A stretch of DNA of 64,000 nucleotides from Psychrobacillus sp. OK032 (GTDB lineage Bacteria > Bacillota > Bacilli > Bacillales_A > Planococcaceae), in contig NZ_FOGY01000008.1 of the NCBI RefSeq assembly GCF_900111345.1, positions 124,001 through 188,000 on the forward strand. The letters are read 5' to 3'. The notes beneath the pieces are model-generated. The model was not told where the DNA came from, made no database searches, and was given only the letters and a program-made list of their open reading frames with translations. Shown here in pieces: positions 19,640 to 29,389 of this stretch. The position numbers were made by a program, and so were the translations under genes. The number at the start of each line of letters is the position of its first letter. Position 1 is the stretch's first letter.

Positions 19640-20467
19640 TTAAAATGGAATATCTCCGATTCGATAGTCTTTCGTATCTTTAAAAACAATAAATTTGGGC
19701 TTCTTAAAAAAGCGAGATATTAATTTTTTATCATATAATGTTGTTAATAAAGTGCTTGTTAAATTAGTCGTGTAGATAGTCACTTTATGTTGTCTACTGG
19801 TAGATAGAGCATATAAAAATTTATGAACGAAGTCAGTGGCGGTCTTTTCTGTGTCGATCGCTCCTGATTCTGCACCAAGATCATCGATGACTAGAAAATC
19901 TACCTGTTCTATTAGCCTCAAAAAATAGAACTCATTTAATATTTGTTCAGGTTTTTTGTATGATTCTCTTACCTTGCGAAGCATTAGTTCAAAACTTATA
20001 AATGCACATGATTTCTGAACAGGCTCCTTGTCACCAGCACCTTTTATTTTCATGGAGTTTAATGCTCGTAGAATGGCAAAAGCTAAATGACTTTTCCCTG
20101 CTCCAGCTTTGCCTTGCAAAATAATGTTGAATACTTGTCCACTTTTCAAATGATTCACACATTCCAAAACAATTTGCTTGTTCAAATCAGCTTCTGTATT
20201 TGAAGTGACTGTATAATTTTCAAGCGTTGAACTTAGTAAGGTGCGATCAGACAATAAGCTTTTCCGTTCGAGATAGAGACTATTCGATTGTTCAACTTGG
20301 TTATTCATTTTAAGTTCCAATGCTTTATTTTCATGTTCTGTGAAACACTTAGGGCACTGAGCTTCCCCTTCAAATTCAACAAACTGTACTGCATGAATAG
20401 GGCAAGTTTCAGAACGGTAAATCATTCTCTTTTCGAAAGTCTTCTGAACGTTGCTGATTTGCTGCAT
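19640..20467 (-). CDS. DnaC-like phage helicase loader
   Basis: AAA+ protein of about 275 residues. An N-terminal zinc motif (CPIH with CPKC, about residues 22-41) precedes the ATPase with Walker A GKAGAGKSHLA and Walker B FLVIDDLGAE, as in DnaC/DnaI loaders. The start chosen is MQQISNV with GGTGG upstream, which overlaps the preceding gene by 59 bases. MIYRSETCP at 20425 would reduce the overlap to 17 bases and is possible. With the upstream replication organiser it forms a standard phage replication pair. Confidence 0.82.
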   Translation of the reverse strand: MQQISNVQKTFEKRMIYRSETCPIHAVQFVEFEGEAQCPKCFTEHENKALELKMNNQVEQSNSLYLERKSLLSDRTLLSSTLENYTVTSNTEADLNKQIVLECVNHLKSGQVFNIILQGKAGAGKSHLAFAILRALNSMKIKGAGDKEPVQKSCAFISFELMLRKVRESYKKPEQILNEFYFLRLIEQVDFLVIDDLGAESGAIDTEKTATDFVHKFLYALSTSRQHKVTIYTTNLTSTLLTTLYDKKLISRFFKKPKFIVFKDTKDYRIGDIPF

Positions 20468-21197
20468 GTTTGTCCACCACTCTCTTTTGATTTCGGTAGT
20501 TTTCAAATTTTGGTCCAAAAAGTGTTTCTGGACGCAGGAACTTGCTCCATTTAGGATTGTTCAACCACTCGTTCACTTTCACGTCTATTACGTGAGCAAA
20601 GTCGTCGAGGCGGTACCCTTCGTTCCAACGCGCTTTGATTTTGGCTTGAGAGCTTTTGGAACTTGCTTTAAAATTTGTATTTGCTTTGCTGTTCAAATAA
20701 TCGATGATTTTCGAAAATGGGATCACTTCTTGCTCGTTTGTTATTATCTTTTTATAATCTGTTGTAATATCTGAAGTAATATCTGTTAATGATTTCGACA
20801 AATTGTCTGCTTCCATTTCAACATTTTGTAAAGTTTCATTTGGACAATTTGTCACTATCCATTTGACAAAATTGTCACAGCGGAGTTTATAGTGTACCGT
20901 TGGGGACCCATATGTTCTAATAAGCTTTGTTTCGATTAATCCTTTTTCTACTAATTTCTTCGCCGCGTAACTAACTTGCCTTTGTGTTAAACATACTTCT
21001 TTGTACCAATCTTTGTACGATTTATAAAAGAATCCATCAGCTCTTTTGGACTTGTCAGCATAAAAAACAATTTGATTTAACAATAAAGATTCTGCCAAGT
21101 TACCAGTTATTTCAATATACAATTTAGGAATCGAAACGATGCGATCTTGTACATTCGAATGCGCTAATACAAATTGAAGTTTGTGATACTCACTCAT
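20409..21197 (-). CDS. Phage replication organiser with conserved C-terminal domain
   Basis: About 262 residues. The N-terminal half is a winged-helix DNA-binding region (LTQRQVSYAAKKLVEKGLIE). The C-terminal domain has IIDYLNSKANTNFKA, IKARWNEGYRLDDF, WLNNPKWSKFLRPETLF, the hallmark of Firmicutes phage replisome organisers that act at the phage origin. The start MSEYHKLQF has GAAGGGAGA upstream; an ATG six codons earlier lacks one. Confidence 0.85.
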   Translation of the reverse strand: MSEYHKLQFVLAHSNVQDRIVSIPKLYIEITGNLAESLLLNQIVFYADKSKRADGFFYKSYKDWYKEVCLTQRQVSYAAKKLVEKGLIETKLIRTYGSPTVHYKLRCDNFVKWIVTNCPNETLQNVEMEADNLSKSLTDITSDITTDYKKIITNEQEVIPFSKIIDYLNSKANTNFKASSKSSQAKIKARWNEGYRLDDFAHVIDVKVNEWLNNPKWSKFLRPETLFGPKFENYRNQKRVVDKHAANQQRSEDFRKENDLPF

Positions 21198-21278
21198 TAC
21201 CAAATCTCCCTTCATTTAATATATAGAATCATTTTGCATAATCGGATACACTAAAATTTATTCTTTAATAAATATAAA

Positions 21279-21321
21279 TAAAAAGCGTTTTGGCATAATT
21301 AAAACCATTAACGCTTTTTTA
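21279..21321 (-). terminator. Terminator of ligD
   Basis: AAAAAGCGTT and AACGCTTTTT pair across a 20-base loop that itself can pair GG with CC. T-runs lie on both strands. Confidence 0.65.
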
Positions 21322-21331
21322 TTTTCGTTTA

Positions 21332-23164
21332 TTATTTTGTTAGTTCCTTCAATTGACTAAGAACAACCGCAAAACTTTTTGCATCTAAGTCCTGTCTAAA
21401 GTCATGGAATGGGTTAGCATATTTATTTATTCTTTCTAAAACTGCCGGTATCGAAAACATATCTGGCTTTAGTGAAGTGGATACCTCATCCCAATTCAAC
21501 GGAGTGGCGATAAGTCCCAAATCATTTCCTCTTGGCGAATACGGCGCGATAATCGTTTTTCCCTCTTTATGCTGAACATAGTCCAAATACAATTTGTTAT
21601 CTCTGTTCTTTTTCAATCTTTCTGTTGTAAACCACTGTGGCTCCTGTTCAACTAAAAAATCACAAACAAACTTTGTAAAGATCCCTGTCTCTTTATATGA
21701 AAAACTATCCATTGGTAACGGGATATATAGTTGAATTCCTTTTCCTCCAGACGTTTTGACAAAAGATTTAAGCTCAAATTGATCAAAAATTGCTTTCATA
21801 CGTACTGCAGCTTCTACCGCTAAAGTAAACTCATTAACGGAAGGTGGATCCAGGTCAAATACAATTTCTGTAGGTTTTTTAGTCTTAACAGTTTGAAATG
21901 GAATATGAAATTCTAATGCAAGTTGATTTCCAAGCCATAATAAGGTTTCGACATCATTACACAAAATATAACGGATATCGTCAACTAGCTTCGTGGTAAC
22001 AAAATCAGGAATAGTGTTAGGTGAGTTTTTTTGATAAAAGCTTTCTCCTGGAGCACCGTGAGGATAACGAATGACCGTTAGTAAGCGACCACTTAAAAAA
22101 GGAAGAATATAGGATGATATATTTTGCAGGTAAAATAAGTAATCGTCTTTTTGTATACCACTTGCCGGCCAAACTGGTTTATCCGGATGAGTTATTTTGA
22201 TTGTTTGAGGAATTGGTAAAAGTTGTCGTTGCATATGCTTCCAATCACAATTTTGTGCCTGGAATTCGAAATTAAATGCATGGAACCTTGGTTCTCTTAA
22301 CTTCTTGCCATCAAAATCAATGCAAGCAATATTCACACAAATAGAAGGTTCAAGCTCCCATATATTTGCGCTTAGCTTATTTCCTTTCGTCTGGAAGAAC
22401 GCTGTTAATGTTTTCATCTCATCTTCTTTTAATCCATGTTTAAAAGTGACTACCTCAACTAGCTTCTCTTCATCGTATACGCCACCATGAAAATACCCAT
22501 TTTCTTTATCATATTTAAACAAAATAACTGTGACGTATCTCCAGTTTTTAACTTTCAGCCAATTTACAGTACGTTTATCGCTACTCCATTTGCTTGTGCT
22601 TTTCTTAGCAATTAGGCCCTCCCCATTGTGCACAAGTATTTTTTTCCACAATAATTCACTATTTTCATAAACATCTATTGCTTGGATACGGTTGGCATCT
22701 TCATAATTTACAGAACTAGGGATTTCAATACTTTGAAAAAGATGACTCAGTTGCTGTTTGCGACTCGTTAAATATCGATTAGTTTGACTTTCCCCTTTAA
22801 ATTCTAACAGATCGAACACAATATAATGGCAAGGAAACTCTTTAGCATTTGCTTCAATAACCTCGTTATTTCTCATGCGACCTCTTTGTTGAACTTTGGA
22901 AAATTCACTTTGAAAATTATTTGTTAAATAAACTAACTCACCATCTAATGTTAAAGGTAAGTAAGGACTGATTCTTTCCTGTATCTCATAACAAAAGTTA
23001 ATGATCTCTGGAAACATCTGATTAAGTATTTTTCCATTTCTACTTTTAAGAATAGGTTCATTCTTCCACTCTAATAGGCACCGAAATCCATCATATTTTG
23101 TTTCATACAGCCAGTTTTTCCCCAGAGGAATTTCAGTTGCATTCGTTAATAGCATGGGTTTCAA
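21332..23164 (-). CDS. ligD: ATP-dependent DNA ligase LigD (ligase-polymerase fusion)
   Basis: Bacterial NHEJ enzyme of about 610 residues. The N-terminal ligase domain carries the adenylated Lys in YETKYDGFR (about residue 23) and SRNGK. The C-terminal primase-polymerase domain begins near HPDKPVWPASG and has IRYPHGAPG, EIVFDLDPP and VKTSGGKGIQLYIP. No nuclease domain, as in B. subtilis YkoU. The TTG start MKPMLLTN is preferred because GGAAGTAGG lies 7 bases before it. A TTG at 23182 is also open. Divergent from ku with 114 bases between. Confidence 0.92.
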   Translation of the reverse strand: MKPMLLTNATEIPLGKNWLYETKYDGFRCLLEWKNEPILKSRNGKILNQMFPEIINFCYEIQERISPYLPLTLDGELVYLTNNFQSEFSKVQQRGRMRNNEVIEANAKEFPCHYIVFDLLEFKGESQTNRYLTSRKQQLSHLFQSIEIPSSVNYEDANRIQAIDVYENSELLWKKILVHNGEGLIAKKSTSKWSSDKRTVNWLKVKNWRYVTVILFKYDKENGYFHGGVYDEEKLVEVVTFKHGLKEDEMKTLTAFFQTKGNKLSANIWELEPSICVNIACIDFDGKKLREPRFHAFNFEFQAQNCDWKHMQRQLLPIPQTIKITHPDKPVWPASGIQKDDYLFYLQNISSYILPFLSGRLLTVIRYPHGAPGESFYQKNSPNTIPDFVTTKLVDDIRYILCNDVETLLWLGNQLALEFHIPFQTVKTKKPTEIVFDLDPPSVNEFTLAVEAAVRMKAIFDQFELKSFVKTSGGKGIQLYIPLPMDSFSYKETGIFTKFVCDFLVEQEPQWFTTERLKKNRDNKLYLDYVQHKEGKTIIAPYSPRGNDLGLIATPLNWDEVSTSLKPDMFSIPAVLERINKYANPFHDFRQDLDAKSFAVVLSQLKELTK

Positions 23165-23219
23165 ATTTAAACCTACTTCCAATTGTTTTTTCTAGTTTTT
23201 GATATTTATCTACTTTTGA

Positions 23220-23250
23220 TACATAAAAACCACCGAAACAATGCATAGTA
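23220..23250 (+). promoter_or_regulatory. Candidate sigma-G promoter of ku
   Basis: TACATA (23220-23225), 18 bases, then CATAGTA (23244-23250). The sigma-G consensus is TGAATA-N17/18-CATACTA, so this matches 4/6 and 6/7. It lies 28 bases before the ku start. B. subtilis ykoV is forespore-expressed, which fits. Confidence 0.45.
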
Positions 23251-23278
23251 ATAAGAAAAGGAAAAAGTGGTGAAAGTA

Positions 23279-24106
23279 ATGCATACAGTTTGGAAAGGAA
23301 GCATTAGTTTTGGACTCGTTAATATACCAATAAAGTTACATTCAGCAACTGAAAACAAAGATATTAAATTACGACAACTTCATAAAGAATGCAAAACACC
23401 GATTAGTTATGAAAAGATATGTGAAGGTTGTAAAAAAGAAGTAAAAAATGAAGATATCGTTAAAGCTTACGAGTACTCGAAAAATAAATTTGTAGTGTTA
23501 GATGAAGAAGAACTAGCGAAGCTAAAAAAGGAAAATGAAGATAAAGCAGTAGAAATCATCGATTTTGTAAAATTGGAAGAAATAGATCCTATTTACTTTG
23601 AACGAAGTTATTTCATGGCTCCTGATAGTGGAGGCGGAAAAGCTTACACCCTTTTACGAAAAGCACTAGAGGAGTCTGGTAAAATAGGTGTTGCAAAAAT
23701 CATGATACGTTCAAAAGAACAATTAGCGGTTATTCGAGTCTATCAAGAAACGTTAATCATGGAAACAATTCATTTCCCTGACGAAGTTCGAAGCACTGCG
23801 GACGTACCCAATGTACCAACCGAACAAGAAGTCGTTAAAAAAGAACTGGATACAGCACTGATGCTAGTTGATCAATTAACAACTGTGTTTGAACCTAGTA
23901 AATACACCGATGAATATCGTACAGCACTAATGGAATTAATTGAGGAGAAGAAAGCTAGTAACCAAGTTGTAACTACAAGTGAAAAACAACCTGATTTACC
24001 TTCTAACGTTACAGACTTAATGTCTGCTCTCCAAGCATCACTTGATCGAACAAAAAAGAAAAAACCTACTACAAGAAAGAGAACCGCAAAAGCAAAGACT
24101 TCTTAA
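23279..24106 (+). CDS. ku: Ku homodimeric DNA end-binding protein
   Basis: Two hundred and seventy-five residues. The Ku beta-barrel core starts MHTVWKGSISFGLVNIPIKL and includes ICEGCKKEV and YFMAPDSGG. It ends in a Lys/Arg-rich tail (TKKKKPTTRKRTAKAK) that binds DNA. Ku recruits LigD at double-strand breaks, mainly in spores of bacilli. The ATG is chosen over upstream GTGs by match to B. subtilis YkoV and because AGTGGTGAAAGT precedes it. Confidence 0.96.
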   Translation: MHTVWKGSISFGLVNIPIKLHSATENKDIKLRQLHKECKTPISYEKICEGCKKEVKNEDIVKAYEYSKNKFVVLDEEELAKLKKENEDKAVEIIDFVKLEEIDPIYFERSYFMAPDSGGGKAYTLLRKALEESGKIGVAKIMIRSKEQLAVIRVYQETLIMETIHFPDEVRSTADVPNVPTEQEVVKKELDTALMLVDQLTTVFEPSKYTDEYRTALMELIEEKKASNQVVTTSEKQPDLPSNVTDLMSALQASLDRTKKKKPTTRKRTAKAKTS

Positions 24107-24113
24107 TTTTAAG

Positions 24114-24146
24114 AACGACCAACTCAAAAAGAGAAGGTCGTTTTTC
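24114..24146 (+). terminator. Terminator of ku
   Basis: AACGACC / GGTCGTT stem with a 15-base loop followed by TTTCG. Confidence 0.7.
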
Positions 24147-24171
24147 GTTTAGTATCTACCTATCAACTCAC

Positions 24172-24723
24172 TTATCGTTCACAAGCCCAGTCATCATTGT
24201 CCCGGTCATGTTTGGACTTATAAGCAGGGTGCCCCTTTTTCACACCATTCGTATAATATTCATTCATTTCCTTACAATTCCTAAAACTTGTTGGTGCTCC
24301 CGGAATTACTTCTAATCCATTGCCTGCTACTTGCTGCGTTGGCTGCTGTACTTGTTTTGGATTTTCACTGATTTCATTCAAAAGAGCGAGCTTTGATTTT
24401 GATGGCGTTTCATATTTCACTATAGCGCTTTTTTGAACAAAATTTCCTCCACCTACACCGTATAGACCACCTTGATTTGACTGATAGCTATAAACTCGAT
24501 ATTCTTCCCCTTTTTTCATTGTACGAACAGTTGATAGTGACCCATCACTTTCTAATTTCGATAATACGGTATCTGCTAAAATTGTCACTTTACCAATTTG
24601 ACCTAATTTTAATTCAGTCTTCCCCCACATTACTCCAGCTGCATTTGCTGTATCTAGTTTATATATACTAATACCTAATGCTATTACTGCTACCATAACT
24701 AATTTAATATACTTTGAAAACAA
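24172..24723 (-). CDS. Secreted excalibur-domain protein
   Basis: One hundred and eighty-three residues. A signal peptide (about residues 1-28, cleaved near ANAAG) is followed by an SH3-like segment (TILADTVLSKLESDGSLSTV), a Gln/Thr linker and a C-terminal excalibur domain with FRNCKEMNEYY and DRDNDDWACE, a calcium-binding-type loop with two conserved cysteines. The start is TTG with GGGGGAG upstream. Function unknown; such proteins are often cell-wall associated. Confidence 0.8.
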   Translation of the reverse strand: MFSKYIKLVMVAVIALGISIYKLDTANAAGVMWGKTELKLGQIGKVTILADTVLSKLESDGSLSTVRTMKKGEEYRVYSYQSNQGGLYGVGGGNFVQKSAIVKYETPSKSKLALLNEISENPKQVQQPTQQVAGNGLEVIPGAPTSFRNCKEMNEYYTNGVKKGHPAYKSKHDRDNDDWACER

Positions 24724-24834
24724 GTAATCTCCCCCTAATTATTATGGTACAGTTTGGAAACAGATAAGTCTATATTATTATCTGAATTTTTAAATAAATA
24801 GTTCTTGAGCAAGATACAATTATATTAAATTAAA

Positions 24835-24876
24835 ACTAGACCGCTTGATACATATTCATCAAGCGGTCTAGTTAAT
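24835..24876 (-). terminator. Terminator of the tartrate/D-malate operon
   Basis: ACTAGACCGCTTGAT and ATCAAGCGGTCTAGT form a perfect 15-bp stem with an 8-base loop; AT-rich flanks on both strands. Confidence 0.8.
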
Positions 24877-24880
24877 ATTA

Positions 24881-25876
24881 TTATAGTTCTTCCACATTAG
24901 TTAATGGCTTGTGATGCGGTTGGGCCTCTACCGTAGAGTTAGAGTCATCTGGCACTTTATGTTTTGCCCAGTAGGAAGCGAGAACAGTACCTGTGATTAC
25001 TTGCCAAGCAGACGCGAATGCACTTGGTAATGCAGCTAGTGGCGTAAAGTAAGTAGCAGCTAAAGCTACACCCAGACCAGAGTTTTGCATTCCGACTTCA
25101 ATAGATATTGCACGTTGATCTTGACGAGATAGTTTTAAAGCTTTTGCTGCATAGTATCCTAATAAAAGTCCAAATCCATTGTGTAATAATACCGCTACGA
25201 ATACGAGCATTCCAGCAGTTGCAATATTTTCTTTATTGTTTGCAACAATTGCAGAAACAATAATGGTAACAGCAACAATGGAGATTAGAGGTAAAACAGA
25301 ATCGCTTTTTTCGGTAACAGTAGGTAAGAATTTATTTACTAATAAACCTAAGATAATAGGAATAATAATCACTTGTACAATGGACATGAACATAGACATT
25401 GGATCTACCGGCAACCATTGCCCTGCAAAAATTAACAATAGAAGCGGTGTCATAATGGGTGCAAGTAAAGTAGAAACACTCGTCATTGTGATGGAAAGAG
25501 GAACGTTACCTCTTGCCAAATATACCATTACATTTGAAGAAGTCCCCCCAGGAACACTACCTAGTAAAACTAAACCCGCCGCAAGTTCTGCAGGTAATTT
25601 TAATAAGTATGCAATTATAAAGGCGATCGTTGGCATGATTGAAAATTGTGCAACTACCCCTATTAGAACAGGGATTGGATTTGTAAAAACTAATTTAAAA
25701 TCAGATGCTTTCAACGTAAGACCCATGCCGAACATGACGACCCCAAGCAAGATAGTTATATACGCACCAAATGATGAGAACAAACTTGGTACCATAAAAG
25801 CAAGGACCGAAAACACTATTACTATAAGAGCAAAGTATTTCCCGGCAAAACTACTAATATTGTTTAGCGCTTTCAT
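24881..25876 (-). CDS. BASS family sodium symporter
   Basis: Membrane transporter of 331 residues with about ten helices. The conserved motifs LLGSVPGGTSSNVM and SIEVGMQNSGLGVALA identify the bile acid:sodium symporter superfamily, whose bacterial members carry organic anions such as pyruvate-like acids or pantothenate precursors. Last gene of the operon with the dehydrogenases, so it probably imports the operon's carboxylate substrate. Identity of that substrate is an inference from neighbours. Confidence 0.85.
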   Translation of the reverse strand: MKALNNISSFAGKYFALIVIVFSVLAFMVPSLFSSFGAYITILLGVVMFGMGLTLKASDFKLVFTNPIPVLIGVVAQFSIMPTIAFIIAYLLKLPAELAAGLVLLGSVPGGTSSNVMVYLARGNVPLSITMTSVSTLLAPIMTPLLLLIFAGQWLPVDPMSMFMSIVQVIIIPIILGLLVNKFLPTVTEKSDSVLPLISIVAVTIIVSAIVANNKENIATAGMLVFVAVLLHNGFGLLLGYYAAKALKLSRQDQRAISIEVGMQNSGLGVALAATYFTPLAALPSAFASAWQVITGTVLASYWAKHKVPDDSNSTVEAQPHHKPLTNVEEL

Positions 25877-25907
25877 TTTACGCCTCCTTTAAAGCATATT
25901 TTAGTAT

Positions 25908-27350
25908 TTATAGTTGAACTTGAACAGCAATATTTTTTATTTGAATATAGTTTTGAACGGCTAAATGACTTTTTTCTCGCCCAATGCCACTCTTCTTATA
26001 TCCTCCAAACGGCATTTGAACACCGCCTGCTGCTCCATAACTATTGATAAAAACTTGGCCACTTTCAATACGAGAAGCGACATAATGTGCTACATCAATA
26101 TCTTTAGTCCAAACGCCAGCAACTAGTCCATAATCAGTGGCATTCGCTAATTCAATTGCTTCATCCACATCACTAAAGCGTACTACACTGAGTACTGGAC
26201 CAAAAATTTCTTCCTGTACAAAAGAGTTATCATGATCAGATGCTTCGATTATAGTCGGACTTATATAAAAGCCATTCTCATAACCCTCCACTTGAACTGC
26301 TTCCCCACCGACTAAAATTTTTGCTTCATTTTCAATATTACGTAAAATCTCTAGAATTCGATTGTATTGTTTTTCATTTATAATTGGTCCCACATCTGCA
26401 ATGTTAGCTGGTGGTCCCACTTTTAAACTTTTAAACTTTTCTACTAATTTTTCTAGCAATTCGTCTGCGATTGTTTCATCAATTAATAGACGAGAACCTG
26501 CAGAACAGGTTTGGCCAGCATTTTGTACAATGGAATTAACGATTGCAGGAACTGCTCTGTTTAAATCAGCATCTTTAAAAACAACGTTAGGTGATTTACC
26601 ACCTAACTCAAGCGTAACCGGCACAACATTGTTTGCGGCTGATTTCATTACTGCGATTCCTGTTGGAACGGAGCCTGTAAAAGTAATTTGATTGATACCA
26701 GGATGAGAAGTCAATGCAGAGCCAATTTCTGCACCATATCCTGTAAGATGTTGAAATACCCCTTTAGGAAGTTTTTCATAGAACCATTTCGCTAAAAAGT
26801 TGGTAGTAAGAGGTGTATCTTCTGAACTTTTTACAATGACTACATTTCCTGTTGCTATAGCAGCAGCTACACTGCGCGCAGTAATTTGGATAGGATAATT
26901 CCATGGTACAATATGAAGCGTAACTCCAATTGGCTCAATAACCGTTACATTTAACAAGTCTTCTTCAATCGGAATAGAATCTCCGAACACCTTGTCGGCT
27001 AAGCCACCATAAAATTCAAAATAGCGAGCGGCAGCTTCAATATCCGCTTTTGCTTGTGCACTTGGCTTCCCAATATCCATAGATTCAAGTGCCGCTAATT
27101 CTTCCGCATTCTCTCTAATATATCTTGCCGTTTCTTGTAAGAATTGTCCTCTTTCAAATGGTTTAATAGATTTCCACTCTTTATTTTTCAATGCTTTTCT
27201 TGCAGATTGAACAGCACGATCTGCATGTTTTTCATTTCCACGAACGATTCTTGTAATTATTTCCCCAGAAGCAGGATTAATCACATCTATCCATTGTTCT
27301 TTCTCGTTTCCAACCCATTCTCCATCAATTAACATTTGAATTGTTTTCAT
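25908..27350 (-). CDS. NAD(P)-dependent aldehyde dehydrogenase
   Basis: Four hundred and eighty residues. The catalytic Cys is in NAGQTCSAGSR, the general base Glu in LELGGKSPN, the oxyanion Asn in VPWNYP and the coenzyme loop in FTGSVPTG. Resembles the betaine/semialdehyde dehydrogenase group, but the substrate cannot be read from sequence. It follows the SDR gene by 14 bases and precedes the BASS transporter. Confidence 0.93.
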   Translation of the reverse strand: MKTIQMLIDGEWVGNEKEQWIDVINPASGEIITRIVRGNEKHADRAVQSARKALKNKEWKSIKPFERGQFLQETARYIRENAEELAALESMDIGKPSAQAKADIEAAARYFEFYGGLADKVFGDSIPIEEDLLNVTVIEPIGVTLHIVPWNYPIQITARSVAAAIATGNVVIVKSSEDTPLTTNFLAKWFYEKLPKGVFQHLTGYGAEIGSALTSHPGINQITFTGSVPTGIAVMKSAANNVVPVTLELGGKSPNVVFKDADLNRAVPAIVNSIVQNAGQTCSAGSRLLIDETIADELLEKLVEKFKSLKVGPPANIADVGPIINEKQYNRILEILRNIENEAKILVGGEAVQVEGYENGFYISPTIIEASDHDNSFVQEEIFGPVLSVVRFSDVDEAIELANATDYGLVAGVWTKDIDVAHYVASRIESGQVFINSYGAAGGVQMPFGGYKKSGIGREKSHLAVQNYIQIKNIAVQVQL

Positions 27351-27364
27351 ATAGAACTTCCTTT

Positions 27365-28114
27365 CTAGATACTTCTTCCACCGTCAACATGGATCACTGA
27401 ACCTGTAATGATTTGTGCCCCATCTGTTAATAGATGTGTAACTGTTGCAGAAATATCAGTTGGTCTAATCAATCTACCTAATGGAACACTTTCTGCAAAA
27501 ATATCTTTATTTAATACTACTTCATCAGCTTGCTCGGAAGAGAATTGACTTAACATTTGTGTATCGGCTGGACCAGGATGTATTACATTAACGCGAATAT
27601 TAAATGGTGCAGTTTCGAGTGCTAAGGCTTTAGAAAAAGCTTCTACCGCACCTTTAGATGCAACATAACTTTGTAAACCAGGACGTGGTCTTGTAACAGA
27701 TACGGAACCTATATTAATAATAGATCCATTTTTTGTTTCCTTCATATACCGAACTGCTTCACGGCTAGTTAAAAATGTTGCAGTAGCATTGATATCGATT
27801 ATTTTATGCCACTCCGAAAGCTCCACTTCTGTGATTGGTTTGGCAGACTGTGCTACTCCAGCAATATTGACAAGTCCATCAAATTTATTAAACTCATTGT
27901 ATATTTCTTTGAATGTTTTCTGAATACTGTTTTCATCTAATAGATTAATAGCTTTAACATGTATATTTTCATTTTGAATAGAATATAAAGAGTCTGTGTC
28001 AATATCCAAAGCTACTACTGTTGCACCTTCTGCTAAAAGATTTTCTACTACTGCTTTTCCCATTCCACCGCCTGCTCCTGTGACGGCAATAACTTTTGCT
28101 TCTAATTGACCCAT
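27365..28114 (-). CDS. Short-chain dehydrogenase/reductase
   Basis: Two hundred and forty-nine residues. NAD(P)-binding TGAGGGMGKAV, the NIAG motif (VNIAGVAQ), catalytic Ser in NIGSVSV and the YxxxK in YVASKGAVEAF are in order. Asp at the end of the second strand (VALDIDTDS) suggests NAD preference. The gene lies between the tartrate/malate dehydrogenase and the aldehyde dehydrogenase with 12- and 14-base gaps, so an alcohol-to-aldehyde or hydroxyacid-to-ketoacid step is likely. Confidence 0.92.
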   Translation of the reverse strand: MGQLEAKVIAVTGAGGGMGKAVVENLLAEGATVVALDIDTDSLYSIQNENIHVKAINLLDENSIQKTFKEIYNEFNKFDGLVNIAGVAQSAKPITEVELSEWHKIIDINATATFLTSREAVRYMKETKNGSIINIGSVSVTRPRPGLQSYVASKGAVEAFSKALALETAPFNIRVNVIHPGPADTQMLSQFSSEQADEVVLNKDIFAESVPLGRLIRPTDISATVTHLLTDGAQIITGSVIHVDGGRSI

Positions 28115-28126
28115 TTAAAATCCCCC

Positions 28127-29200
28127 TTAAGCATACTTTTTAATGTTATCAATAATTTTATCTCCAAATTCAGTTGTGGAAGCAGTTCCACCTAAATCTG
28201 GTGTTCTCACTTTACCATCTACTAATGTTTCTTCTATTCCATTGACAACTATTTTGGCTATTTCCGGGTATCCTAAATGTTCTAACATTAATGAAGTGCT
28301 CCAAATTTGTGCTATCGGATTTGCAATGCCTTTACCCGCGATATCTGGTGCAGAACCATGAATTGCTTCAAACATCGATGGGTATTTCTTTTCTGGATTG
28401 ATATTTCCTGAAGGTGCAATTCCAAGTCCACCTGAAATCGCTGCACCTAAATCTGTTAATATATCACCGAATAAGTTGCTTCCAACCACTACATCAAAGA
28501 TTTCTGGCTTCGATACAAAAAAGGCAACTAATGCATCGATATGGTAAAACTTCGGTTCTATTTCTTTATAATCTATGCCAACTTCTTTCGTCACTTCATC
28601 CCAGAATGGCATAGAGAAATTAATTGCATTAGATTTTGTTGCAACAGATAACTGTTTAGAACCTCTTTTTCGTGCCAATTCATACGCATATTTTATGACG
28701 CGTTCACTACCCATTCTTGTAAAAACACTATTTTGAACCACTACTTCATATGGAGTACCAACATGCAAACGACCTCCACTATTTGAGTATTCACCTTCCG
28801 TATTTTCACGTACTACGACAAAGTCAATATCTTCTATACCTTTATTTGCTAATGGACTTTCAATTCCTTTTAATAATTTAATAGGTCTTAAATTTATATA
28901 TTGTTGAAATTCTCTTCTAATCGGTAGGATTAACTCCCAAACTGAAATATGATCAGGCACTTCTGGAGATCCTACAGCACCGAATAGAATAGCATCATAC
29001 GGAGCCAATGTTTCCATTCCATCTTCAGGCATCATTCGCCCGGTTTCCAGATAACGCTTACAATTCCAATCATAAGAATCTATTTCAAAATGCAAATTTC
29101 CGTGTACCTCCTCCACTGCTCTTAAGACTTTAACAGCTTCCTCCATTACTTCTGGACCTATTCCATCTCCTGGAATACTTGCGATTGTGTGTTTCATCAA
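28127..29200 (-). CDS. Tartrate dehydrogenase / D-malate dehydrogenase
   Basis: Beta-decarboxylating dehydrogenase of 357 residues. IPGDGIGPEV binds substrate. RENTEGEYSNSGGR and VVVGSNLFGDILTDLGAAISGG mark the metal and NAD site. The VFTRMGSERVIKYAYE helix and HISVWELILPIRRE are closer to the tartrate/D-malate dehydrogenase branch (B. subtilis YcsA) than to LeuB. First gene of the operon, divergent from the GntR regulator with 189 bases between. Confidence 0.9.
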   Translation of the reverse strand: MMKHTIASIPGDGIGPEVMEEAVKVLRAVEEVHGNLHFEIDSYDWNCKRYLETGRMMPEDGMETLAPYDAILFGAVGSPEVPDHISVWELILPIRREFQQYINLRPIKLLKGIESPLANKGIEDIDFVVVRENTEGEYSNSGGRLHVGTPYEVVVQNSVFTRMGSERVIKYAYELARKRGSKQLSVATKSNAINFSMPFWDEVTKEVGIDYKEIEPKFYHIDALVAFFVSKPEIFDVVVGSNLFGDILTDLGAAISGGLGIAPSGNINPEKKYPSMFEAIHGSAPDIAGKGIANPIAQIWSTSLMLEHLGYPEIAKIVVNGIEETLVDGKVRTPDLGGTASTTEFGDKIIDNIKKYA

Positions 29201-29389
29201 ATATTACACTTCCTTCCAGTTCACTACATACTACATATGATGTACTTAATGTAATATGTTATCATCTCCAACTTAGCTTGTAAACCAAATATTCAAAACT
29301 ATTATAAAATTAAAATTATTTATCCAAAAATTGATTTATCCGATATAATCTATAGAAAAGAAAGTAAACATAACTGGAGGAGCCATCTT

